From an uncultured Alphaproteobacteria bacterium (GTDB lineage: Bacteria > Pseudomonadota > Alphaproteobacteria > Rhizobiales > Ancalomicrobiaceae): DNA of 19,699 nt. Numbering within the stretch: the first letter of the stretch is position 1; every line of letters starts with the position of its first letter. The position numbers and the translations under genes were made by a program. Of the stretch, positions 5,387-13,050 are shown piece by piece. The DNA is taken from the NCBI GenBank assembly GCA_937892955.1, contig CALBKH010000074.1, positions 1 through 19,699 on the forward strand, in the 5' to 3' direction. A model generated the notes under the pieces. The model saw only the letters and a list, made by a program, of their open reading frames with translations, was not told where the DNA came from and did no database searches.

Positions 5387-6883
5387 ATGTTCACCAGTCT
5401 CGTCTCTCTCCGATCCGGTCTCGCCGCGGCGCTCGTCGCGGTCGGGCTCGGCTTCGCCGGTTCGGGCACCCTGGCCGCCGAAGGCGGTGCGATCTCCCGC
5501 GTCGAGGTCGATGCCGGTCGCGACCGCGTCGTCCAACTGCCGCTCTCCAAGTCGCGGATCCTCGACTTCGACGAGGACATCCGCGACGTGCTCGTCTCCG
5601 ACCCGAAGGTGGCCGACGCGGTCGTGCGCTCGGCCCGCCGCCTCTATCTGATCGGCAACAAGTTCGGCACCACCAACATCATCGTCTTCGGCGCTGCCGG
5701 CCGGCCGATCGCCAATCTCGAACTCCAGGTCCAGGTCGACACCCGCGCCCTCGAGGGGCTGCTGAAGCGCCTGCTGCCGAAGAGCGAGATCCGCGTCGAG
5801 GCCGTCGCCGGCACCGTCGTGCTCTCCGGCATGGTCGCTTCGAGCGGTGAGGCCATCCAGGCCTACGAGGTCGCCTCCAAGTTCGTCGGCGCGCCGATCG
5901 AGAGCGGGTCTTCCGGCTCGGGTGGCGCGGCCGCCGCGAGCTCGGGCGGTTCGTCGACCGCCGGTTCGTCGATCCAGGTGGTCAACGCGCTCACCATCCG
6001 CGGCAAGGATCAGGTGATGCTGCGCGTCACCATCGCCGAAGTGCAGCGCGACATCGTCAAGAAGCTCGGCATCGATCTGACCAGCGCCATCACCAACGGC
6101 AACTGGGCGACGACGCTCGCCACCTCGAACCCCTTCCCGATCACGCCCGCCGTCGATCCCGCCTTCGTCGGTGCCGGCAAGCTGAGCTTCGGCGCCGGCA
6201 ACTCGATTTCCGGCCGGCTCTCGGCACTGGAGCAGAACGGCCTGCTCAAGACGCTCGCCGAGCCCAACCTGTCGGCGCTTTCCGGCGAGCAGGCACAGTT
6301 CCTGGTCGGCGGCGAGTACCCGATCCCCGTGAGCCAGACCTCGAGCGGCACCTCCGGCACCTCGATCGGCGTCGAGTTCAAGACCTACGGTATCGGCCTC
6401 AACTTCCAGCCGGTGGTGCTCGACGAGAACCGCATCTCGCTGACGGTCAAGACCGAGGTCTCCGAACTGACCTCCGACGGCGCCGTCACCATCTCGACGC
6501 TGACCATCCCGGCTCTGCGGGTGCGCCGCGCCTCGACCACGCTCGAGATCCCCTCGGGCGGCGCCATGGTGCTCGGCGGCCTGATCAAGGACGACGTCAA
6601 GCAGGCGCTCGCCGGCACACCCGGTCTGCTCAAGCTGCCGATCCTCGGCTCGCTCTTCCGCTCGCGCGACTTCCAACGCTCCCAGTCGGAACTGGTGATC
6701 TTCGTCCAGCCGCTGGTGGTGCGCCCGGTCGCCGCCGCCAAGCTCGAGCGTCCGGATCGCAATTTCCAACCCTCCAGCGACGCCGCCGGATATTTCCTCG
6801 GCCGGCTCAACCGCATGTATCGCACCGTCGATCGCGGTCAGAGGGGCACCTACCACGGCCAGTACGGCTACATCTTCGAGTGA
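5387..6883 (+). CDS. cpaC: Tad secretin CpaC/RcpA, outer-membrane pilus channel
   Basis: Forms the multimeric outer-membrane channel for the Flp pilus. The 498-aa product has a signal peptide (residues 1 to about 28, ending TLAA), the pilus N-terminal domain at about 33-108, a BON-like domain at about 110-170, and a Gly/Ser/Ala linker at 173-200. The secretin domain runs from about 235 to 450 and includes ENGLLKTLAEPNLSALSGEQ, the VGGEYPIPV motif and the late signature IPSGGAMVLGGLI. GAGGTGG lies just upstream of ATG 5387. The N-domain is duplicated as a separate gene at 2547-2999. It is 13 bases ahead of cpaD. The length is normal for alphaproteobacterial CpaC. Confidence 0.95.
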   Translation: MFTSLVSLRSGLAAALVAVGLGFAGSGTLAAEGGAISRVEVDAGRDRVVQLPLSKSRILDFDEDIRDVLVSDPKVADAVVRSARRLYLIGNKFGTTNIIVFGAAGRPIANLELQVQVDTRALEGLLKRLLPKSEIRVEAVAGTVVLSGMVASSGEAIQAYEVASKFVGAPIESGSSGSGGAAAASSGGSSTAGSSIQVVNALTIRGKDQVMLRVTIAEVQRDIVKKLGIDLTSAITNGNWATTLATSNPFPITPAVDPAFVGAGKLSFGAGNSISGRLSALEQNGLLKTLAEPNLSALSGEQAQFLVGGEYPIPVSQTSSGTSGTSIGVEFKTYGIGLNFQPVVLDENRISLTVKTEVSELTSDGAVTISTLTIPALRVRRASTTLEIPSGGAMVLGGLIKDDVKQALAGTPGLLKLPILGSLFRSRDFQRSQSELVIFVQPLVVRPVAAAKLERPDRNFQPSSDAAGYFLGRLNRMYRTVDRGQRGTYHGQYGYIFE

Positions 6884-6896
6884 GGGTGACGACCAC

Positions 6897-7640
6897 ATGA
6901 CGACGACGATCGAACCCCTTCTTCGTCTCGGCCGTGCCCTCGCGACATCGGGGGCGCTGCTCCTGGCGTTGACGACGGCCGCCTGCAACACGACGCGATC
7001 CGAGCCGAGCGTCACCGGCTCGGTGCCGACGGACGGCTTCCGCACCCGCCACCCGATCGTGGTGGAGGAGGGCGAGGAGACCTTCGACGTTCCCGTCGGG
7101 GTCCAGGGCGATTCTCTGCCGCCGCGCCTCGTCGCCGCGGTCCAGGCCTTCGGCGAGGAAGCCCGCGCCCAGGGCGCCCGCTCGATCACCGTCATGGTGC
7201 CGTCCGCCTCGCGCAACGAAGCGGCGGCCTACCACGCCGCGCGTCGCATCACCGAGGCGCTCGGCCGCGCCGGCTTCGCCGCGAGCGCCGTGCACAAGGT
7301 GCCCTATGCGGCCGAAGGCCCCGAGGATGCCGCGCCGATCCGCATCTCCTATCCGCGGGTGGTGGCGCACGTGCCCCATCGCTGCGGCCGCTGGCCGGAT
7401 CAGGTGGTCGGCGATCTCTCCAATGCCGACTACTGGAACTTCGGCTGCGCCACCCAGGCCAACGTCGCCACCATGGCGGCCGAGCCGACCGATCTGGTCG
7501 CGCCGTCGCCGATCGGCAAGGCCGACGCGACCCGCCGCGCCGCGGTGATCCAGGCCTACCGCAAGGGCGAGAAGACCAGGTCCGAGTTCAAGCTGCCCGA
7601 CACCAATGCCTCGAAGGTCGGCGGCGGAGGAGGCGAGTGA
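6897..7640 (+). CDS. cpaD: Pilus assembly lipoprotein CpaD
   Basis: An outer-membrane lipoprotein of the Tad system, thought to help secretin assembly or stability. The 247-aa product has a lipoprotein signal with lipobox TAAC (Cys30), followed after ten residues by VTGSVPTDGFRTRHPI, a segment typical of rhizobial CpaD. The domain core carries NFGCATQANVATMAAEPTDLVAP and an ending AYRKGEKTRSEF, both characteristic of the family. Two more cysteines (in HRCGRW and NFGCAT) could pair. The last codons encode a poly-Gly tail because they contain the GGAGGAGG ribosome site of cpaE. The stop codon shares one base with the cpaE ATG (TGATG), indicating translational coupling. Confidence 0.92.
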   Translation: MTTTIEPLLRLGRALATSGALLLALTTAACNTTRSEPSVTGSVPTDGFRTRHPIVVEEGEETFDVPVGVQGDSLPPRLVAAVQAFGEEARAQGARSITVMVPSASRNEAAAYHAARRITEALGRAGFAASAVHKVPYAAEGPEDAAPIRISYPRVVAHVPHRCGRWPDQVVGDLSNADYWNFGCATQANVATMAAEPTDLVAPSPIGKADATRRAAVIQAYRKGEKTRSEFKLPDTNASKVGGGGGE

Positions 7641-8899
7641 TGACGCGTAGCGCCAACGAGAAGCCGATCCACGCCGAGAGCAACGAACCGAAGTCGATCC
7701 CGCGCATCGCCATTCAGGCCTTCTGCGAGACGCCCGAAGTCGCCGCGTCGCTCGAGGCGGCCGCTCAGGATCGCCGCATGTCGCGCACCCACGTCAAGGT
7801 GTTGATGGGGGGGCTGCCGGCGGCGGTCGAGTTCTACGGCTCGGCACCGACGCCGAATCTGGTGGTGGTGGAATCGAAGGGGAGCTCCGAGGATCTGCTC
7901 GGTCACCTCGACGGCCTCGCCGAGGTCTGCGATCCCGGTACCAAGGTGTTGGTTATCGGCCACGTCAACGACGTTCTGCTCTATCGCGAGCTGATCCGCC
8001 GCGGCGTGAGCGAATATGTCGTCGCGCCCCTCGATCTCTTCGACGTGCTGCGCGCCATCGGCGACCTCTATCACAGCCCCGACGCCGCCGTTCTCGGCCG
8101 TTCGATCGCTTTCATCGGTGCCAAGGGCGGCTGCGGCTCCTCCACCGTCGCCCACAACGTCGCCTGGTCGATCGCCAAGACCTTCGACAACGACGTCCTG
8201 GTGGCCGATCTCGACCTCGCCTGGGGAACCGCCGGTCTCGACTTCAATCAGGACCCGACCCAGGGCGTGCTCGATGCCCTGCTCTCGCCGGAGCGCATCG
8301 ACGAGGTCTTCCTCGATCGCCTGCTCACCAAGTGCTCCGACCACCTGAGCCTCCTCGCGGCGCCGTCGTTGCTCGACCGGGCCTACGATTTCGACGACCT
8401 CGCCTTCGATCCGACGGTGGAGGTGGCGCGCGGCAACGTGCCGGTGGTAGTGCTCGACCTGCCGCATCAGTGGACCGGCTGGGTGCGCCGCCAGCTGCGC
8501 GAGGCCGACGACGTGGTGATCGTCGCCACGCCCGATCTCGCCAATCTGCGCAATGCCAAGAACCTCGCCGACGTGCTGCGCGCCTCACGGCCCAACGATG
8601 CGCCGCCGCGCCTGGTGTTCAACCAGGTCGGCATGCCGAAGCGGCCGGAGATCAAGCTCGAGGAATTCTCCAAGGCGCTCGATCTCCCGATCGCCTCGTC
8701 GATTCCCTTCGATGCCAAGCTGTTCGGCGACGCCGCCAACAAGGGCCTGATGATCGGCGAACTCGACGCCAAGCATCAGGTGGCCGAGACCTTCCGCGGT
8801 CTCGCCGGGGTGGTGACCGGCCGGACCGAGATCCGCAAGGCGAAGAAATCGCCCTTCGCGCCGCTCCTGGAGAAGATCCGGGCGCGCAAGGCGTCGTGA
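7640..8899 (+). CDS. cpaE: CpaE/TadZ-like ParA-family localisation ATPase
   Basis: A cytoplasmic factor that places the pilus machine at the cell pole in related bacteria. The 419-aa product has an N-terminal receiver-like domain (about residues 20-145) and a MinD/ParA-type ATPase domain from about 155. The P-loop reads FIGAKGGCGSSTVAHN (158-173): the deviant ParA lysine (K162) is kept, but the usual second lysine before the final Ser/Thr is Ser167, which is common for CpaE/TadZ. Downstream DLDLAWGTAGLDF and VVVLDLPHQW correspond to the ParA switch and Walker B strands. ATG 7640 overlaps the cpaD stop and has GGAGGAGG at 7626-7633; a GTG at 7637 is a one-codon alternative. Weak or absent ATP turnover is possible. 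Confidence 0.93.
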   Translation: MTRSANEKPIHAESNEPKSIPRIAIQAFCETPEVAASLEAAAQDRRMSRTHVKVLMGGLPAAVEFYGSAPTPNLVVVESKGSSEDLLGHLDGLAEVCDPGTKVLVIGHVNDVLLYRELIRRGVSEYVVAPLDLFDVLRAIGDLYHSPDAAVLGRSIAFIGAKGGCGSSTVAHNVAWSIAKTFDNDVLVADLDLAWGTAGLDFNQDPTQGVLDALLSPERIDEVFLDRLLTKCSDHLSLLAAPSLLDRAYDFDDLAFDPTVEVARGNVPVVVLDLPHQWTGWVRRQLREADDVVIVATPDLANLRNAKNLADVLRASRPNDAPPRLVFNQVGMPKRPEIKLEEFSKALDLPIASSIPFDAKLFGDAANKGLMIGELDAKHQVAETFRGLAGVVTGRTEIRKAKKSPFAPLLEKIRARKAS

Positions 8900-8922
8900 C
8901 GCGTTCGACGAGGTGAGACGGC

Positions 8923-10395
8923 ATGTTCGGGCGTAGAGGAGCCAACGAGGGAACCGCCGGCGGGTTCGTGAAGCCGGCAGCCGCGCCGCCGCCGGCCTCT
9001 CGGCCGTCGAGCGCTCCCGGCCGCGCGGCGTCGGTGCCGTCGCCGTCCGCCGCCGCCGATCCCAACACGCCGATCCCGCCGAACCGCTCGCAGGAACGTC
9101 TGAAGTCGGAGGAGTACTACGACACCAAGTCGTCGATCTTCTCCGCCCTGATCGACACCATCGACCTCTCCCAGCTCGCCCGCCTCGATCCGGAATCGGC
9201 GCGCGAGGAGATCTCGGACGTCATCAACGAGATCATCCAGCTGAAGAATCTGGTGATGTCGATCGCCGAGCAGGAGGAACTGCTCGCCGACATCGTCAAC
9301 GACGTCCTCGGTTACGGTCCGCTCGAACCGCTGCTGGCGCGCGACGACATCGCCGACATCATGGTCAACGGCGCGGATCGCACCTACATCGAAGTCGCCG
9401 GCAAGGTCCAAGTGACCGGCATCCGCTTCCGCGACAATCAGCAGCTGATGAACATCTGCCAGCGGATCGTCTCCCAGGTCGGCCGCCGCGTCGACGAGGC
9501 GAGCCCGATCTGCGACGCCCGCCTGCCCGACGGCTCTCGTGTCAACGTCATCGCCCCGCCGCTGGCCATCGACGGGCCCGCTCTCACCATTCGTAAGTTC
9601 AAGCGCGACAAGCTGACCCTCGAGCAGTTGGTCAAGTTCGGCTCGATCACGCCCGAGGGCGCGCGGGTTCTCGAGATCGTCGGCAAGAGCCGCTGCAACG
9701 TCGTCGTCTCCGGCGGTACCGGCTCGGGCAAGACGACGCTCCTCAACTGCCTGACCCGCTACATCGAATCGACCGAACGCATCATCACCTGCGAAGACGC
9801 CGCGGAGCTTCAGCTTCAGCAGCCGCACGTGGTGCGCCTGGAAACCCGCCCGCCCAACATCGAGGGCGAGGGCCAGATCACCATGCGCGATCTGATCAAG
9901 AACTGCCTGCGCATGCGTCCCGAGCGGATCATCGTCGGCGAGGTGCGCGGACCGGAGGCCTTCGACCTCCTCCAGGCGATGAACACCGGTCACGACGGTT
10001 CGATGGGCACGCTCCACGCCAACAGCCCGCGCGAAGCGCTGAGCCGCATGGAATCGATGATCACCATGGGCGGCTATTCCCTGCCGGCCCGCACCATCCG
10101 CGAGATGATCTGCACCTCGGTCGACGTCGTCGTCCAGGCGGCCCGCCTGCGCGATGGTTCGCGCCGCATCACCCACATCACCGAAGTGCTCGGCATGGAA
10201 GGTGACATCATCACCACCCAGGACCTCTTCGTCTACGAGTTCCTGGGCGAGGACGAACTCGGCCGCATCATCGGTCGCCACCGTTCGACCGGCATCGGCC
10301 GGCCGAAGATGTGGGACCGGGCGCGCTACTTCGGCGAGGAGAAGCGCCTCGCCGAGGCACTCGACGCGGCGAACATCGCCGACGCCGTGGATTGA
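8923..10395 (+). CDS. cpaF: Tad secretion ATPase CpaF/TadA
   Basis: The hexameric VirB11/GspE-type ATPase that powers pilus extension, at the cytoplasmic face of the inner membrane. The 490-aa product has a Pro/Ala-rich disordered N-terminus (about 1-55), an N-terminal domain with GYGPLEPLLARDDIADIMVN, and the ATPase core. The Walker A motif GGTGSGKTT is at 264-272 (Lys270), then come the ITCEDAAELQL Asp box region, the Walker B-like RIIVGEVRGPEA and the His box in GSMGTLHANSPREAL. GAGGTGAG precedes the ATG. It is 23 bases after cpaE and 10 bases ahead of tadB, within the same operon. All key motifs are intact. Confidence 0.96.
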   Translation: MFGRRGANEGTAGGFVKPAAAPPPASRPSSAPGRAASVPSPSAAADPNTPIPPNRSQERLKSEEYYDTKSSIFSALIDTIDLSQLARLDPESAREEISDVINEIIQLKNLVMSIAEQEELLADIVNDVLGYGPLEPLLARDDIADIMVNGADRTYIEVAGKVQVTGIRFRDNQQLMNICQRIVSQVGRRVDEASPICDARLPDGSRVNVIAPPLAIDGPALTIRKFKRDKLTLEQLVKFGSITPEGARVLEIVGKSRCNVVVSGGTGSGKTTLLNCLTRYIESTERIITCEDAAELQLQQPHVVRLETRPPNIEGEGQITMRDLIKNCLRMRPERIIVGEVRGPEAFDLLQAMNTGHDGSMGTLHANSPREALSRMESMITMGGYSLPARTIREMICTSVDVVVQAARLRDGSRRITHITEVLGMEGDIITTQDLFVYEFLGEDELGRIIGRHRSTGIGRPKMWDRARYFGEEKRLAEALDAANIADAVD

Positions 10396-10405
10396 GGAGG
10401 CGCCG

Positions 10406-11395
10406 TTGTTCGGTCTCGGTACGACCACTCTCGCGCTGATCGCTCTGGTGATGCTCTCCGCCGGAGGCGTCGCCTACGCGCTTCTGTTCGACCGGGTCGA
10501 GGACGAGAAGACCACCGAGAAGCGTCTCTCCCGCCTGCTCGACCCCGGCAAGGTGGTGGAAGAGCGCGCCACCGCCGGCCGCAAGAAGTCGATCCAGGAC
10601 GCCTTCAAGGACTTCGAGGCGAAGCAGGCGGCGCGTGACAAGCGCACCAAGACCCCGCCGCTCGCCATGCGCCTGACCCAGGCCGGCCTCGCCTGGAACC
10701 GCAAGACCTATCTGCTGTTCTCCGTCGGTCTCGCCGTCGGCACGGCTCTGCTGATGTTCATGATCTCGGGCAATCTCCTGTTGGCGGCCGGCGGCGGCGT
10801 CATCGGTTTCCTCGGCCTGCCCAACTGGATCGTCGACAAGCTCCGCCTGCGACGCCAGAAGGCCTTCCTCGAAGAACTGCCGACCGCCGTCGACCTCATC
10901 GTTCGCGGCATCCGCTCCGGCCTGCCGCTCGGCGATTGCCTGCGCATGGTCGCCTCCGAGACCAAGGAGCCGGTGAAGGGCGAATTCCGTCAGATCATCG
11001 AGGCCCAGAGCCTGGGCATGCCGGTCGGCGACGCCTGTATGAAGCTCTATGAGCGCATGCCGGTGCAGGAGGCCAACTTCTTCGGCATCGTCATCGCCAT
11101 TCAGCAGAAATCCGGCGGCAACCTCTCCGAGGCGCTCGGCAACCTCTCCAAGGTGTTGCGCGATCGCAAGCGGATGAAGGCGAAGATCACCGCCATGTCG
11201 ATGGAGGCCAAATCCTCCGCCGCCATCATCGGTTCGCTGCCGATCGTCGTCGCCGGCCTCGTCTATCTGACGAGCCCGAGCTACATCATGCTCCTCTTCA
11301 GAACCACCGCGGGCAACGTCATCGTCGTCGGCGGGCTGATCTACATGCTGATCGGCATCATGGTGATGAAGAAGATGATCGACTTCGATTTCTGA
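10406..11395 (+). CDS. tadB: Tad inner-membrane platform protein TadB (GspF-like)
   Basis: One half of the inner-membrane platform that couples CpaF to pilin assembly. The 329-aa product has an N-terminal membrane helix (ALIALVMLSAGGVAYALLF), a charged cytoplasmic stretch, and a helix pair around LLFSVGLAVGTALLMFMISG. The T2SSF domain starts at about residue 155 (FLEELPTAVDLIVRGIRSGLP) and includes QQKSGGNLSEALGNLS, and there are two C-terminal helices. TTG at 10406 is chosen because GAGGAGG lies 5 bases before it at 10394-10400 and the first membrane helix follows at once; an in-frame ATG at 10451 would cut into this helix. The frame is open further upstream inside cpaF but without meaning. 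Spacing to tadC is 11 bases. Confidence 0.92.
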   Translation: MFGLGTTTLALIALVMLSAGGVAYALLFDRVEDEKTTEKRLSRLLDPGKVVEERATAGRKKSIQDAFKDFEAKQAARDKRTKTPPLAMRLTQAGLAWNRKTYLLFSVGLAVGTALLMFMISGNLLLAAGGGVIGFLGLPNWIVDKLRLRRQKAFLEELPTAVDLIVRGIRSGLPLGDCLRMVASETKEPVKGEFRQIIEAQSLGMPVGDACMKLYERMPVQEANFFGIVIAIQQKSGGNLSEALGNLSKVLRDRKRMKAKITAMSMEAKSSAAIIGSLPIVVAGLVYLTSPSYIMLLFRTTAGNVIVVGGLIYMLIGIMVMKKMIDFDF

Positions 11396-11406
11396 AGGGG
11401 GAGGAC

Positions 11407-12378
11407 ATGGGCGGTCTCTTCGACATCCTCACCGATCCCCAGATGCTTCTCGCCGCCTGCGTGGCGATCGGTGTCGCCGCCACGGTGCTCACCGTGGCGC
11501 TGCCGTTGCTCGAGAAGGACCAGTTGGTCTCGCGGATGAAGGCGGTGGCGATCGAGCGCGAGCAGATCCGCTCGCGCGAGCGCGCCCGCCTCGGTTCCGA
11601 GCGCGCCAAGAGCCTGAGGGCCGAGCCCAAGGCCTTCATGCGCCAACTGGTCGACAGCCTGAATCTCAAGAACGCGCTGTCCGACGACAAGACCGCCGAT
11701 CAGTTGCGCATGGCGGGTTTCCGCGGTCAGGCGCCGCTCACCGCCTATCTCTTCGCCCGTTTCGTCCTGCCCTTCGTCTGCTTCCTGGTGGCGCTTTTCT
11801 ATTTCTTCGTGCTCGACGTCGTCGACAAGCCGGCCGGCATGAAGTTCGCGTTCTCGCTGCTCGCCGCCGCCGCCGGCATGTACCTGCCGAACGTCTATCT
11901 GAAGAATGCGATCACCAAGCGCCAGTTGTCGATCAAGCGCGCCTGGCCCGACGCTCTCGACCTGCTGCTGATCTGCATCGAATCGGGCATGTCGGTGGAG
12001 CCGGCCTTCCGCAAGGTGGCCGAAGAGATCGGCGCGACCTCGCTGCCGCTCGCCGAAGAGATGTCGCTCACCGCCGCCGAGCTCTCCTATCTCCAGGAAC
12101 GGCGCAAGGCCTACGAGAACCTCGCCACGCGCACCGGCCTCGACACCATCCGTGGCGTCGTCACCGCGCTCATCCAGGCCGAACGCTACGGCACACCGCT
12201 CGGTCAGGCGATCCGCGTCCTCTCCCAGGAGAGCCGCGACGCCCGCATGGCCGAGGCGGAGAAGAAGGCGGCGGCGCTGCCGCCCAAGCTCACCGTGCCG
12301 ATGATCGTCTTCTTCCTGCCGGTTCTCTTCGCCGTCATCATCGGCCCGGCGATGATCCAGCTCTTCCATTGGAAGTGA
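11407..12378 (+). CDS. tadC: Tad inner-membrane platform protein TadC (GspF-like)
   Basis: Partner of TadB in the inner-membrane platform. The 323-aa product has an N-terminal helix (LLAACVAIGVAATVLTVALPLL) and a cytoplasmic linker. A central helix pair runs from about 120 to 165, and the T2SSF domain from about 180 contains WPDALDLLLICIESGMSVEPAFRKVA and ERYGTPLGQAIRVLSQE. A last helix, MIVFFLPVLFAVIIGPAMI, closes the protein. The ribosome site GGGGAGG is directly before ATG 11407. This is the last gene of the run from cpaB; tadD, which follows in many tad loci, is instead on the other strand beyond the small gene at 12582. No clear terminator is visible after the stop; the 203-bp gap shows only a weak TTGAAC -35-like element at 12453. 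Confidence 0.93.
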   Translation: MGGLFDILTDPQMLLAACVAIGVAATVLTVALPLLEKDQLVSRMKAVAIEREQIRSRERARLGSERAKSLRAEPKAFMRQLVDSLNLKNALSDDKTADQLRMAGFRGQAPLTAYLFARFVLPFVCFLVALFYFFVLDVVDKPAGMKFAFSLLAAAAGMYLPNVYLKNAITKRQLSIKRAWPDALDLLLICIESGMSVEPAFRKVAEEIGATSLPLAEEMSLTAAELSYLQERRKAYENLATRTGLDTIRGVVTALIQAERYGTPLGQAIRVLSQESRDARMAEAEKKAAALPPKLTVPMIVFFLPVLFAVIIGPAMIQLFHWK

Positions 12379-12581
12379 GGCGAGGAAGCGTCCCGCCGGT
12401 TCGCTTGTCGCGGTCATGCGTTCGGTGCATGGCGGGACCTGTCATATCAGCGTTGAACGATGTATCGAGCGTGCTCATCTGCGCTCCGACCCGTCCGGCG
12501 GTGAGCCGTTGGACGACCATCGCTCCGCCGCCCGATCTCGCCGGGTCCGGCGGCCGACCCCGAACCCGGTGACGAGGTCCC

Positions 12582-12944
12582 ATGAAGAACTGGCAGAACA
12601 TCGCGGCCGAACAGTCGGCCATCCTCAAGGAAGTCCGCAACGGTGCCCCCGAGGCCATGAAGGGCTTCTCCGCCCTGGCCGCCGGTGCCCTCAAGGCCGG
12701 CGCCCTCGACACCCGGACCAAGGAGCTGATCGCCGTCGGCATCTCGGTGGCGGTGCGCTGCGATCCGTGCATCGCCTTCCACACCAAGGCGGCGCGCGCC
12801 GCCGGGGCGACGCGCGAGGAGATCATGGAGACCGTGGCGACGGCGATCTACATGGGCGCCGGCCCGGCCTACATGTACGCCGCTCAGGCCGTGGAGGCCT
12901 ACGACCAGTGGGACGCCGCCGCCAAGGCCGCGCCGGCCGAGTGA
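12582..12944 (+). CDS. Carboxymuconolactone decarboxylase / AhpD-like small protein
   Basis: A 120-aa all-helical protein of the CMD/AhpD superfamily. The redox motif C-D-P-C with His four residues on (C60, C63, H67), and Glu48 in the helix before, match the AhpD-type active site that supports thiol-dependent peroxidase function. The sequence KELIAVGISVAVRCDPCIAF and the following AGATREEIMETVATAIYMGAGP are typical of the short single-domain members. The substrate is not predictable; gamma-carboxymuconolactone decarboxylation is unlikely from the CxxC type. It lies between tadC and the convergent tadD-like gene and has its own 203-bp upstream gap, so it is probably a separate unit inserted in the pilus locus. 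It ends at a shared terminator. Confidence 0.9.
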   Translation: MKNWQNIAAEQSAILKEVRNGAPEAMKGFSALAAGALKAGALDTRTKELIAVGISVAVRCDPCIAFHTKAARAAGATREEIMETVATAIYMGAGPAYMYAAQAVEAYDQWDAAAKAAPAE

Positions 12945-12991
12945 GCGGGTCCCGTCGCGCCGGACCATCGGCGTGACGCTCGAAACGAGGA

Positions 12992-13014
12992 GGGGCCGTC
13001 GCGACGGCCCCCTT
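12992..13014. terminator. Bidirectional terminator between the CMD gene and the tadD-like gene
   Basis: GGGGCCGTCG at 12992-13001 and its perfect complement CGACGGCCCC at 13002-13011 form a 20-bp palindrome, extended with a slip by ACGAGGA on the left and CTTCGT on the right. It lies midway between two convergent stops (12944 and 13051). The tails are short in T, so efficiency is uncertain. Confidence 0.65.
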
Positions 13015-13050
13015 CGTCAATCGTCGCGTGGAAGCGCGGCCTCGCCCGCC

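Noticed and set aside
5108..7216. A 702-codon open frame on the minus strand across cpaC and neighbours
   Set aside because: Antisense to intact cpaB, cpaC and cpaD with clear family motifs. The translation is Arg/Gly/Asp/His-rich, low in hydrophobic structure, as expected for a shadow frame in GC-rich DNA.
8776..10428. A 550-codon minus-strand frame antisense to cpaF
   Set aside because: The plus strand encodes a complete CpaF ATPase here; the antisense product has shadow composition (Asp/Ala/Arg/Val) and no ribosome site.
12453..12481. TTGAAC with CATCTG at 17-base spacing as a promoter for the CMD gene
   Set aside because: The -10 part is a poor match to the consensus, so it is not supported beyond a weak -35-like element.
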